Assembly (NCBI RefSeq): GCF_019396325.1
Contig: NZ_JAHKRO010000001.1
Span: forward strand, 62,001-126,000
Source of the DNA: Nonomuraea ceibae
GTDB lineage: Bacteria > Actinomycetota > Actinomycetes > Streptosporangiales > Streptosporangiaceae
DNA: 64,000 nucleotides
Reading direction: 5' to 3'
A program made the translations under genes and the position numbers. The notes under the pieces are model-generated. The model was not told the origin of the DNA, did no database searches, and saw only the letters and a program-made list of their open reading frames with translations. Shown piece by piece: positions 31,960 to 39,903 of the stretch. Position 1 is the first letter of the stretch. Each line of letters begins with the position of its first letter.

Positions 31960-32687
31960 TGGTGCACCTTCCGGTCGAAGAGGGCATCGTAGTAGCCGCG
32001 CCGCCAGCCGTAGCCGACCCGGATGCCCAGCAGCAGCAGACCCGGCAGGAGGAAGCACTGCGGACCGGTCAGGCCGGACCACAGGATGTCGTTCACCCGG
32101 GTGAACTCCACCAGGAAACGGAACACCGCGTAGCCCGCCAGATAGAGCGTGAACAGCTCGCCCGGCCTGGTCAGCCGCTTGCGCGCCCACACCAGGGCGG
32201 CGAACGCGGCGAGCTGGAAGACGATCTCGTAGACGAACGACGGGTGCATCGCCTGGCCCGCCAGGCAGCCGGGGCAGTCCGGGGTCGTCGCCGGCGCGTG
32301 GATGCCCCACGGCAGCGAGGTCGGCCGCCCCGGGGCCTCGGTCAGATGGCAGCCGATCCGCCCGACCGCCATGCCCAGCGCCACCGCCGGCGCGAACAGG
32401 TCACCGGTGCGCTCTCGATAGCCGATCACCCGCTTGGCGACGAGCACGCCCACGTACGCGCCGGTCAATCCGCCCAGGACGCTGCGCGACCCGTACAGCC
32501 AGAGGCTCTGCAGGTCCAGCGTCTCCAGCCAGCCCGCCAGGCGCATGCCGATGGCGCCGCCGACCAGCGCCCCGGTGACCGCCACCAGCGACTGCTCGTT
32601 CAGCGCCCCCCGGCTGCGGGCCTCGCGGACGAACACCACCGAGGCCACCAGCACGCCGAGACCGACGAAGATCTCGTGCAGCGGCAC
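31956..32687 (-). CDS. Lgt-like membrane protein with altered active-site motif
   Basis: 243 residues, about 7 membrane segments. It keeps Lgt (prolipoprotein diacylglyceryl transferase) landmarks GRIGCHL (109-115), GRPTSLPWGIHAP, HPSFVYE and FRFLVEFTR, but the HGG motif that holds the essential His in E. coli Lgt is LGG here (71-73). It is shorter than Lgt and probably not the house-keeping enzyme. GTG 32687 is one base after the stop of the upstream gene. It is coupled to the radical SAM gene. A different lipid-transfer reaction is inference. Confidence 0.75.
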   Translation of the reverse strand: MPLHEIFVGLGVLVASVVFVREARSRGALNEQSLVAVTGALVGGAIGMRLAGWLETLDLQSLWLYGSRSVLGGLTGAYVGVLVAKRVIGYRERTGDLFAPAVALGMAVGRIGCHLTEAPGRPTSLPWGIHAPATTPDCPGCLAGQAMHPSFVYEIVFQLAAFAALVWARKRLTRPGELFTLYLAGYAVFRFLVEFTRVNDILWSGLTGPQCFLLPGLLLLGIRVGYGWRRGYYDALFDRKVHQ

Positions 32688-32688
32688 G

Positions 32689-33273
32689 TCAGCCGCCGTA
32701 GAGGCTCGGGTTGAGACCCGTGCACAGTCCCGCCGTGACGATCGACCACAGCGCCCAGCCGATCATCAGCCCGAGCCCGGTGCCGATCGACCACGGCTTG
32801 CGCACCAGCAGCAGGCCGACGCCCACGCCGAGCCCCACCAGGGCGAGGAACGCGGCCGCCGCCCCGATCACGACCCCCGCCTGGTCGCCGCCCATGGCCG
32901 AGCCGGCGACCATGAGGACCCCGAACACGACCATGACGTTGATGACGCTGTAGATGGCCACCCCGGCGAGCGCGAGCCCGACCACGATCCCCGCCGAGCT
33001 GCCCTGCGGCTGCGGCGGAGGCGGAGGCGGCCACGGCCCGTGCTGTTGCCCGTACGGCGGCCACTGCTGTTGCCCGTGCTGTTGGCCTTGCTGTGGCCCG
33101 TGCTGTTGGCCTTGCTGTGGCCCGTGCTGTTGGCCTTGCTGTGGCCCGTGCGGCGGCGGCCCGTGCGGAGGCCCTTGCTGCGGCCCTTGTTGTGGCCCCT
33201 GCGGCGGTCCCTGGGGTGGCTGGCGCCACGCCGGGTCGTCCGGGCCCTGCGGCGGCGGCGGTGGTGTGGTCAT
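32689..33273 (-). CDS. Gln/Pro/Gly-rich protein with C-terminal membrane helices
   Basis: 194 residues. Residues 1-85 are low complexity with GPQQGQQH octapeptides and Pro runs (WPPPPPPQ). The rest has three or four hydrophobic segments (GIVVGLALAGVAIYSVINVMVV, AAAFLALVGLGVGVGLLLV, LGLMIGWALWSIVTAGL), similar in plan to DUF4190-type proteins. ATG 33273 follows a GGGGGGAGAG ribosome-binding site. First gene of the radical SAM operon. Function unknown. Confidence 0.7.
   Translation of the reverse strand: MTTPPPPPQGPDDPAWRQPPQGPPQGPQQGPQQGPPHGPPPHGPQQGQQHGPQQGQQHGPQQGQQHGQQQWPPYGQQHGPWPPPPPPQPQGSSAGIVVGLALAGVAIYSVINVMVVFGVLMVAGSAMGGDQAGVVIGAAAAFLALVGLGVGVGLLLVRKPWSIGTGLGLMIGWALWSIVTAGLCTGLNPSLYGG
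33076..33147. repeat. three perfect 24-bp tandem repeats
   Basis: A 24-bp unit (start GTGCTGTTGG, end CTGTGGCCC) is repeated three times inside the gene at 32689-33273, encoding the GPQQGQQH octad. Copy number is likely to vary between strains. Confidence 0.85.
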
Positions 33274-33406
33274 TGGCTCTCCCCCCCTGGTCCGGCAAAG
33301 GTTAGGGGGCGACACTTTCACTTGGCTATACATACCGGCCGATATTGCTGCCCCGCGCCCGGCCCCACCCCCCAGCCCTGCCCAGGAAGAACCTCCTCAG
33401 ACCGCC

Positions 33407-34039
33407 CTATAGCCCCTCCGAGTAATAGATCGCCGCCTGAACCCGGCTCTTCAGCCCCAGCTTGTTCAGCACCCTGCTGACGTGGGTCTTGGTCGTGGCC
33501 TCCGCCATGTCGAGCTCCCGGGCGATCTCCGCGTTGGACAGCCCGCGCCCGATGCAGGCCAGCACCTCCCGCTCGCGCGGCGTCAGCCCGGCCGGATCGA
33601 CCGCCTCCTTGCGCACCGGCGGCGCCTGCTCGCCGAACGCCGTGATCAGCCGCCTCGTGACAGCCGGCGAGATCAGCCCGTCACCCCTGGCCACCAGCCG
33701 CACGGCCTCGACCAGCGAATCGGCGTCGGTGTTCTTCAACAGGAACCCGGCCGCCCCCGCCCGCAACGCCCCGAACACGTACTCGTCCACGTCGAACGTC
33801 GTCAAGATCAGCACATCGGCCACCCCGACCAGCTCCCTGGTGGCCGAGATGCCGTCCATCCGCGGCATCCGCACGTCCATCAGCACCACGTCCGGCCGCT
33901 TCTCCCTGGCCAGCGCCACGGCCTCCACCCCGTCGGCCGCCTCGCCCACGACCTCGATGTCGTCGGTGCCGTCGAGGATCAGCACGATCCCGGCCCGGAC
34001 CGCCGCATGGTCGTCGGCCACCAGAACCCTGATGCTCAT
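33407..34039 (-). CDS. NarL/LuxR-family response regulator
   Basis: 210 residues. Receiver domain with acidic pocket at 9-10, phospho-acceptor Asp55 (VVLMDVRMP), a Lys near residue 102, and a LuxR-type DNA-binding domain (LTPREREVLACIGRGLSNAEI, about 140-205). Its ATG overlaps the stop of the histidine kinase gene (ATGA). Target genes are not evident. Confidence 0.9.
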   Translation of the reverse strand: MSIRVLVADDHAAVRAGIVLILDGTDDIEVVGEAADGVEAVALAREKRPDVVLMDVRMPRMDGISATRELVGVADVLILTTFDVDEYVFGALRAGAAGFLLKNTDADSLVEAVRLVARGDGLISPAVTRRLITAFGEQAPPVRKEAVDPAGLTPREREVLACIGRGLSNAEIARELDMAEATTKTHVSRVLNKLGLKSRVQAAIYYSEGL

Positions 34040-35193
34040 CCCGCGCTCCCGTCATCCTGTCCAGAGGTCGGCAACCGTGCCGTGACCCGCCACCCGTCGC
34101 CCTGCGGCCCGGCCTCGAACGTGCCGCCGACCAGCGCGGCCCGCTCCCGCATGCCCACCAGCCCGGCGCCCGCGCCCGGCAGCCGCGCGTCACGCCCGTT
34201 GACCGCGTTGTCCACGGTCACCGAGACCTGCCGCGCCTCGTAGCGGATGTGCACGCTCGCCGGCTGCTCGCCGTGTTTGAGCGCATTGGTCAATGCCTCC
34301 TGAAGAATCCGGAACGCGGCCAGATCGACCGGCGGGGGCAGCTCCCGGGGCTCGCCCTCGACACGCAACGACGTCTCCATCCCCGACCCGCGGGCCCGTT
34401 CGACCAGGCCCTCCGCGTCGGCCAGCCGTGGCCGCACCGCCTCGGCCTCCTCGCCCGCCTGCCGCAGCAACCCGATCATGGACCGCATCTCGGACAACCC
34501 CTTCACGCTGTTCTCACGTACGGACTCCATGATCTTTCGCACGGTGCCCTGATCCAGGTCCTTGCGGGACAGCACGGCCGTGGACTGGATGGCGATGGCG
34601 CTGAAATGGTTGGCGATCATGTCGTGCAGCTCGCGGGCCATCCGCGTGCGCTCGGCCGTGATCGCCGCCTGCCGGTCGAGCTCGGCCAGCCGCGCCACCT
34701 GCTCAGCCCGCGTCCGCTCGGCCACCGCCCGGTCGCGCTGCTGCCGCAGCACCTGGGCCGTCGTCACCGGCGACACCAGCACCAGCCCCAGCTGCACGCT
34801 GATCAGCGCCAGCACCCGCCAGTCGCTCGCCAGGAACCCGCCCACCGCCCCGGACACCACCGCGATCATCGTCGTGCCGATCAACAGCCACCGCGACGCC
34901 CTGGCCGGCCCGTAGAGCGCGGCCGCGTACAGATTGTCCGTGTAGACCAGCACCGTGCCCAGCGACGGCCCCACCACGGTGTCGAGCAGGATCCCGGTCG
35001 TGCCCAGCCCCAGCGAGGCCATCGGCGCCCGCGTGCGCCCCAGCGTGGCGAGGCACACCATCGCCAGCGGCACCGCCATCATCCACCGGGACGGCTGCCA
35101 CGCGGGCGGGTCGCGGGGGATGTAGGCTCCAGCCGCGATCAGGAGCAGACCCACCGCGAAGGCCAGCCCCGCCAGCAGCGGCACGCGTTTCAT
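34036..35193 (-). CDS. NarL-type sensor histidine kinase
   Basis: 385 residues. About five membrane segments (1-150), then HisKA_3 with phospho-acceptor His190 (MARELHDMIANHFSAI) and an HATPase domain (EALTNALKHG, GLVGMRERAALVGG). ATG 35193 has AGGAGG only 1 nt upstream, so GTG 35184 may be the true start. Divergent from a membrane protein gene across an inverted repeat. It acts with the regulator at 33407. Confidence 0.88.
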   Translation of the reverse strand: MKRVPLLAGLAFAVGLLLIAAGAYIPRDPPAWQPSRWMMAVPLAMVCLATLGRTRAPMASLGLGTTGILLDTVVGPSLGTVLVYTDNLYAAALYGPARASRWLLIGTTMIAVVSGAVGGFLASDWRVLALISVQLGLVLVSPVTTAQVLRQQRDRAVAERTRAEQVARLAELDRQAAITAERTRMARELHDMIANHFSAIAIQSTAVLSRKDLDQGTVRKIMESVRENSVKGLSEMRSMIGLLRQAGEEAEAVRPRLADAEGLVERARGSGMETSLRVEGEPRELPPPVDLAAFRILQEALTNALKHGEQPASVHIRYEARQVSVTVDNAVNGRDARLPGAGAGLVGMRERAALVGGTFEAGPQGDGWRVTARLPTSGQDDGSAG

Positions 35194-35243
35194 GCCTCCT
35201 ATCCCACCACCCCGGACCACCGGTTCCCTCCTTCGCGGGGCCG

Positions 35244-35275
35244 CCTGTGGATACACCCTTCGATGTATCCACAGG
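35244..35275. promoter_or_regulatory. 12-bp perfect inverted repeat in the divergent region
   Basis: CCTGTGGATACA (35244-35255) and TGTATCCACAGG (35264-35275) with an 8-nt loop. It lies between the kinase and 35328 gene starts. Each arm contains TATCCACA, one base from a DnaA box. It could be an operator or a DnaA-binding pair. Confidence 0.55.
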
Positions 35276-35327
35276 TTCCTTTTCCTGGCGGAGGAAACCG
35301 CCCAAAGCGCCCGCAAGACTGGACAGC

Positions 35328-35882
35328 GTGATTGTCGCCATCCTGATCGCGTGCGAGATCGGCTTCTGGGTCCTCCTCGGACTCGGCCTCGCCTGCCGCT
35401 ATCTCTGGAAGCGCCGCCGCCTCAGCACGGCCCTGCTGGTCGGCGTCCCCCTCCTGGACGTCGTCCTCCTCACCGCCGCCGTGATCGACATGCGCGGCGG
35501 CGCCGTGGCCGACTTCAAGCACGGCCTCGCGGCCGCCTACCTCGCGTACTCCGTCGTCTTCGGCCACCGCACCCTGCGCTGGGCCGACGCCAAGTTCCAC
35601 CACCGCTTCGCCGGCGGCCCCCCGCCCCCGAAACCCCCACCCGGAGGCAGGGCCCGCACCCTCTACGAATGGCGCTACTGGCTGCTCATCCTGCTGGCGT
35701 ACGGGATCACCTGGGCCGTCGTCCTGCTCATGACCTGGCTCGTGGGCGACCCGGCGCGTACGGAGGAGCTTCGGATGTTCGCCCTGCAACTCGTCAGGGT
35801 GCCGGCGATCGCCCTGATCTGGCCGGTGAGCCACACGCTGTGGCCCAAGAAGGTGGAGACCGAAGACGCGCGATCGGCGTAA
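35328..35882 (+). CDS. unknown membrane protein
   Basis: 184 residues with four or five helices (VIVAILIACEIGFWVLLGLGLA, ALLVGVPLLDVVLLTAAVIDM, WRYWLLILLAYGITWAVVLLM and others) and a Pro-rich cytosolic loop (GGPPPPKPPPGGRA). No recognised family. GTG 35328 is the start. It is divergent from the sensor kinase, so a regulatory link through the inverted repeat at 35244 is possible. Confidence 0.68.
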   Translation: MIVAILIACEIGFWVLLGLGLACRYLWKRRRLSTALLVGVPLLDVVLLTAAVIDMRGGAVADFKHGLAAAYLAYSVVFGHRTLRWADAKFHHRFAGGPPPPKPPPGGRARTLYEWRYWLLILLAYGITWAVVLLMTWLVGDPARTEELRMFALQLVRVPAIALIWPVSHTLWPKKVETEDARSA

Positions 35883-35930
35883 CTGGTTCGAGGCATCGCT
35901 CCGGACCCGCTATGCTTGCTTACGCAGCGA

Positions 35931-36003
35931 GCGGCCGTAGCTCAATGGATAGAGCATCTGACTACGGATCAGAAGGTTGGGGTTTCGAGTACCTCCGGCC
36001 GCA
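35931..36003 (+). tRNA. tRNA-Arg(ACG)
   Basis: 73 nt: acceptor GCGGCCG/CGGCCGC, D-arm AGCTCAATGGATAGAGC, anticodon loop CTACGGA (ACG), T-stem GGGGT/ACCTC around TTCGAGT. CCA is not encoded. Confidence 0.95.
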
Positions 36004-36012
36004 CAGCAGGTC

Positions 36013-36045
36013 AAAGGCCCTTCGGGATGATCCCGGAGGGCCTTT
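36013..36045 (+). terminator. terminator of tRNA-Arg
   Basis: AAAGGCCCTTCGGGA and TCCCGGAGGGCCTTT form a long stem with one mismatch and a TGA loop 10 nt after the tRNA. Confidence 0.8.
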
Positions 36046-36298
36046 CGCATGGGCGTACAGCAACGGGCTCTACCGCCTTTCTCCGCTGGCCCTGACGGCG
36101 CGCCGGAGACGGTTCCTGGAAGCCCACGGATCAGCTGACCTTCGCGCGGAGGTACGTGACCCGCGCACACCGAAGCGGAAAGGCGCTCGCCCTTGACTGT
36201 GCGCTGCGTCCGGCTACTTTCTAATAAGAAGCTTTCCTAAGAGTGCACCACCTTCGGGGACCATCCGCGCACCAGCCAACCCTGCTGGAGGTCAGCAC

Positions 36299-36610
36299 AT
36301 GCACCTCAGAAAGCACGCCGCGGCCCTGTCCGCCACAGCTCTCCTCACCGCCTCCGCCCTCTTCGGCATGGCCTCTCCGGCGAACGCCGACCCCAACTGC
36401 ACAACCGGCGTGGATAGTCCCAAGACCGCCTGGGCGATCTGCACCGGCTACGCCCGGTACGCCGTCCTCATCTATGTCAGCCACCCCAACCCCAACGCCG
36501 GCGTCGGTTCCTGGCACGAGGTCGGCACCTGCGTGTCCACCGGACAGCGCTCCGAGCACACGCCGTACCACAGCATCCCCTTCACCGTGGGAGTCGCCCT
36601 CATCTGCTGA
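36299..36610 (+). CDS. small secreted protein
   Basis: 103 residues. Signal peptide (1-31, ALSATALLTASALFGMASPANA) and a mature domain of about 72 residues with four cysteines (Cys34, Cys48, Cys78 and the last residue), suggesting two disulphides. A good ribosome-binding site (TGGAGG) precedes the ATG. No recognised family. Confidence 0.72.
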   Translation: MHLRKHAAALSATALLTASALFGMASPANADPNCTTGVDSPKTAWAICTGYARYAVLIYVSHPNPNAGVGSWHEVGTCVSTGQRSEHTPYHSIPFTVGVALIC

Positions 36611-36632
36611 CGCCGGCTCCACACCCCGAAAC

Positions 36633-36672
36633 GAAGGCCCGTGCTACCAGGGAAATCTGGGACGGGCCTTTC
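36633..36672 (+). terminator. hairpin after the small secreted protein gene
   Basis: GAAGGCCCGT and ACGGGCCTTTC pair across a 20-nt loop, followed by GG and TTTG. Confidence 0.6.
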
Positions 36673-36673
36673 G

Positions 36674-36933
36674 GTTTGTTCGGGCAATCCCGGGATCTTG
36701 CAGACACGGACTCGTCGAGGGCATCGCCGGTCCCGAGGAGGCTGAAGAGCGTACCGCCTGGCTGGGGCCGTCGACGGGGCCGGTGGTGCGGTCGTGCTGG
36801 TCGTGGACTCGCACGGTGCGACGGGCGACGGGGCCGCTCTGTGCCGACGGCGGGAAGGTACGAGGTGCGTTCGCGCCCGCGGTCCGGCGGGACGGCTGAC
36901 GGGGAGGGAACCCGCGCTCCCGGAAGGCGCTGG
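36674..36933. other. no confident gene
   Basis: 260 bp without a start plus ribosome-binding site. One plus-strand frame reads VLVVDSHGATGDGAALC, which may be a decayed remnant, but no family or boundaries can be supported. Confidence 0.3.
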
Positions 36934-37629
36934 TCAGGAGGCTAGGGCGCTGTTGACGGCGTTGACGTAGCGGTAGAAGGCGCTGGTGCGGTTGGCCGGG
37001 TTCTCCACCCGGGCCCTGGACAGTTTGCCGCCCTTGAAGAAGCGTGCGCGCTGGCCCTTGCTGATCTCCAGTTGTACGCCCATGCGGCGCTTGTTCTTGT
37101 TGACGATGTTGCGGGGGCTGGTGCCGTTGATCCGGTCGGGGATCGTGGCCGCCACGGGGAAGCCGGCCTTCCTGAGGGCGGCGGTGACCTTGGCGACCAG
37201 GCGGGCGTCGCGGCCTCCGACGTAGGTGGTCGCGTGGGTGGCCGCGGCGGCGTGCCAGGAGACGGTGCGGTCGACGGCGGCGACGAGCTTGAGCGCGCGA
37301 GGTTCGTCGAAGCGGGTCGAGGTGATGTGGAGTTTGCTGTTGCCGCCGGGCTTGATGCCGACGAACGAGTAGAAGGCGTGCTTGGTGCCTGCCGCGTGGT
37401 CGGCGAGCTGGGTGGTGGGTGACTCGATCGCGCCGCCGTGGATGGCGATGTGCGCCACCTTGGCGCCCCGGGGGAGGCGGCGCAGGCGCAGGTAGTCGCG
37501 GCCTTCGACCTCCTTGGCGGCGAGGGTGGCGTAGTCGGGGTACGTGTCGGCGGCTGCGGCGTGGGCGGGGTGCGGGGCGACCGTGGGGACGAGCAGGGCC
37601 ACGAGCCCGGCGGTGATGATCTTTCGCAT
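36934..37629 (-). CDS. poly-gamma-glutamate hydrolase-like exported protein
   Basis: 231 residues. Signal peptide (1-24), then AHIAIHGGAIESPTTQLADHAAG, YSFVGIKPGGNSKLHITSTRFDEP, and NIVNKNKRRMGVQLEIS, the zinc-peptidase signatures of the PghP (phage-type poly-gamma-glutamate hydrolase) family. Expected to act outside the cell on gamma-glutamyl polymers. ATG 37638 is an alternative start three residues upstream. Confidence 0.82.
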   Translation of the reverse strand: MRKIITAGLVALLVPTVAPHPAHAAAADTYPDYATLAAKEVEGRDYLRLRRLPRGAKVAHIAIHGGAIESPTTQLADHAAGTKHAFYSFVGIKPGGNSKLHITSTRFDEPRALKLVAAVDRTVSWHAAAATHATTYVGGRDARLVAKVTAALRKAGFPVAATIPDRINGTSPRNIVNKNKRRMGVQLEISKGQRARFFKGGKLSRARVENPANRTSAFYRYVNAVNSALAS

Positions 37630-37667
37630 GGCGCCCATCGTGTCATCTCGTCCCGGTATCAGGGGCC

Positions 37668-37701
37668 GTGTCAGGGCGGCGACGATCTGGTGTCAGGGCG
37701 G
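37668..37701. repeat. two direct repeats upstream of 37790
   Basis: GTGTCAGGGCGG occurs at 37668-37679 and 37690-37701, a 22-bp period (two helical turns), between the divergent promoters of the hydrolase and the 37790 gene. Possible activator or repressor binding sites. Confidence 0.45.
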
Positions 37702-37789
37702 TGGGCGAAAGTTGGGGACATAAGCGGTTCGTCACTGCGAACCGCGCCACCCGGCCGACAGGCACCGTACAGCTCAGAAGGAGCGTCTC

Positions 37790-38200
37790 ATGACCATCGC
37801 CATCTCCCTCACCGACCAGGACAAGCTCACCCTCCGCGTCGCCGCCTGGGGCGCCGTCTCGCTGATGTCCGCCGCCGGCGCCGCCGGTTCGGCGCACCGG
37901 GTGGCCACCGAGGGGTCCATCGCGCTGACCTCGGCGACCGGGCTCGTCGGGCACGTGCTGGCCAAGGCGCCCAAGGGCGTGAAGTACGGCAGGACGGTGG
38001 CCACGCTGGCCGACCAGGTGCTGCCCGCGCTGACGGAGTCGATGCGCCTGCTCAACCAGCAGGACCCGGCCGAGGCGGCCAACTTCCGCGGCACCGTCCT
38101 CGTCGCCGTGGACGCGGCGGCGCAGATCCACAAGGGCACGCCCAGCCCCGCCCTGGCGGACATGGCCCGCAAGATCACCGTGGCTCTCGACGCCGCCTGA
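37790..38200 (+). CDS. unknown protein, helix-rich
   Basis: 136 residues, mostly helical, with a Gly/Ala-rich mildly hydrophobic middle (SLMSAAGAAGSAHRVATEG). The end RGTVLVAVDAAAQIHKG and ALADMARKITVALDAA are regular. A strong ribosome-binding site (AGAAGGAG) precedes the ATG. No recognised family. Confidence 0.65.
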   Translation: MTIAISLTDQDKLTLRVAAWGAVSLMSAAGAAGSAHRVATEGSIALTSATGLVGHVLAKAPKGVKYGRTVATLADQVLPALTESMRLLNQQDPAEAANFRGTVLVAVDAAAQIHKGTPSPALADMARKITVALDAA

Positions 38201-38232
38201 TCCATGCGGGTCCGGGCGAGAATCGTACGCAC

Positions 38233-38263
38233 GGTCACGGGGTCCACGACGGGCCCCGTGACC
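38233..38263. terminator. hairpin between convergent genes
   Basis: GGTCACGGGG and CCCCGTGACC with an 11-nt loop lie between the stops at 38200 and 38282 and can serve both strands. Confidence 0.65.
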
Positions 38264-38281
38264 CTGTGGCCCGGGAAACGG

Positions 38282-38956
38282 CTACGAGGCCGCCTGCTGC
38301 CGGCGCACCATCTCGCCGATCCAGATCGGCGCGTACGGCGACGTGCACCCCGGTGAGGTCGGGTAGTCCTTGAGCACCTCCAGCCGCTCCCCGATGGCCA
38401 GGGCGCGGGCGCGGTGTTCGGGGTGTTCGATCCCGATCTGGGCGAGGCAGGTGTTCATCGCCCACTGAAGCCGTTCCGGGGCGTCCTTCATCTCTTTCTC
38501 GACGAGGTCGAGCAGCCCGGCGAGGTCGATCCCCTCGGGCTTCTTCGTCACCCGTTCGGAGGTCAGCGCCCAGCCGGCGCTCGCGACCACCGGGTCGGGG
38601 TCGGCGAACCAGGCCACGCGCAGCTCCTCGGCGTGCGGGCTCTTCTTCACCACATAACTGACGAGCCAGTCGTGCACCTTGGGCGTGCGCGCCTCGCGCA
38701 TCATGGCGTCGAGTTCGTCCCGCTCGTACGCCTTCGGGCGGCAGATCAGCATCGCCAGCAGCCTGGCGGCGGTGTCGCCCGTCTCCCAGAGCCGGCGCGC
38801 GAGGTCCTGCTGCGTCTTCAGCCGCTTGGCGAGGGCGCGCAGCTTGCCGAGGTTCACCCCGTGGTCGTCGCCGTGCTTCTCGTTCACCTCGCGGACCCTG
38901 GGGTCCTCGAGCTCGGCCAGTTCGGCCATCACCTCGGCCACCGTCGTCTCGGCCAC
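38282..38956 (-). CDS. AlkD-like HEAT-repeat protein
   Basis: 224 residues. HEAT-like helical repeats with LGKLRALAKRLKTQQDLARRLWETGDTAARLLAMLI, WLVSYVV and EELRVAWFADPDPVVASAGWALTSERV, similar to actinobacterial DNA alkylation repair proteins of the AlkD/AlkC type, which excise alkylated bases. The catalytic residues of AlkD cannot be identified with certainty. Ends convergent to the 37790 gene. Confidence 0.78.
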   Translation of the reverse strand: MAETTVAEVMAELAELEDPRVREVNEKHGDDHGVNLGKLRALAKRLKTQQDLARRLWETGDTAARLLAMLICRPKAYERDELDAMMREARTPKVHDWLVSYVVKKSPHAEELRVAWFADPDPVVASAGWALTSERVTKKPEGIDLAGLLDLVEKEMKDAPERLQWAMNTCLAQIGIEHPEHRARALAIGERLEVLKDYPTSPGCTSPYAPIWIGEMVRRQQAAS

Positions 38957-39011
38957 GTCAGCCTCCCGTCCGTCACCTGCGGGTTCAGCGTACGCCCGAC
39001 TCGGCGGCCGT

Positions 39012-39881
39012 TCACCGCGACGGCGTGAAGGACGAGACGGCCGCCCAGACGACGGCGACGGCGAGCACGACCCCCACGCCGAGCCGCCCCAGGCCGGTGG
39101 CCTGCACCGACGGCCGCCTCAGAACCCGGTCGCGCCCCCTGCGGACGAACCCGGCCGCCGGCACCAGCAGCCGCCAGTGGGAGTACGCGGTGGCCGCCAG
39201 CGCGACGAGGACGACCGGCAGCCCGATCACCCCGGCATCCACGGACCACTGGGTGAGATCATCCCAGAACGTCCCCCGCGTCCACACGTACACGGTGTGG
39301 AGCAGGCGCTCCTCGTGCACCACCGGCGTCAGGCGGTGGAACGCCGGCCCCCACGCCGCCGCCCCCACGGCCAGCAGCCACAGGACGATCCGGTACGGCC
39401 TCCGGGGCCGGGCTGAACGGGAGGCCGTGAGCAGCGCGGCGGCGGCGGCGACCGGGTAGCAGCCAATCAGGAGCCAGGGCGGTTCGGCGGCGCGTGCGAG
39501 CCCGGTGCACGGGTCGGGACCCGGCAGGAGGAACGCGGTGCCGAGCCCGTAGGCCAGCACGACCCCGACTGCGGCTACGGCGGCGAGCGTGGCGCGGCGC
39601 GACCCGCGCAGAAGCAGCCAGGCGACGGCGACCGGCAGCAGGAGGACGCCCCAGAACAGCAGCTCGCCCGGCAGGTGCGCGCCGCCGAGCGCGTAAGGGC
39701 CGTCCGGGGCGGTCGGGACGGTCAGGCTGGTCGGGCCGTCCGGCGCGGTCAGGACGGTCGGGGCGCAGAACCAGCCGGTGCCCGGTCTGCCGATCCCGAA
39801 CGTCGTGAGGATCACCGGCCCGGACGCGGCCAGGACCGCGCCGGCGCGTAACGCTCCCGCCGCACGCTCGCGCACGGACAT
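39012..39881 (-). CDS. unknown integral membrane protein
   Basis: 289 residues, seven or eight hydrophobic segments (ALRAGAVLAASGPVILTTFGIG, LLFWGVLLLPVAVAWLLL, AAVGVVLAYGLGTAFLLPG and others). Extracytoplasmic loop APTVLTAPDGPTSLTVPTAP contains an internal near-repeat. The start is uncertain: ATG 39881 has GGGAGG close upstream, and GTG 39884 and GTG 39875 are options. No recognised family. Confidence 0.68.
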   Translation of the reverse strand: MSVRERAAGALRAGAVLAASGPVILTTFGIGRPGTGWFCAPTVLTAPDGPTSLTVPTAPDGPYALGGAHLPGELLFWGVLLLPVAVAWLLLRGSRRATLAAVAAVGVVLAYGLGTAFLLPGPDPCTGLARAAEPPWLLIGCYPVAAAAALLTASRSARPRRPYRIVLWLLAVGAAAWGPAFHRLTPVVHEERLLHTVYVWTRGTFWDDLTQWSVDAGVIGLPVVLVALAATAYSHWRLLVPAAGFVRRGRDRVLRRPSVQATGLGRLGVGVVLAVAVVWAAVSSFTPSR

Positions 39882-39903
39882 CACCCTCCCTGAGGCGACC
39901 GGA

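Noticed and set aside
33076..33147. Three 24-bp repeats considered as a CRISPR array
   Set aside because: Contiguous units without spacers that encode a protein octad; an in-gene tandem repeat.
35931..36045. tRNA-Arg considered as an integration site
   Set aside because: No integrase and no repeat of the tRNA 3' end downstream.
36243..36899. 218-residue plus-strand frame over the small secreted protein
   Set aside because: Out of frame with the signal peptide, Pro/Thr/Ser-rich and without a ribosome-binding site.
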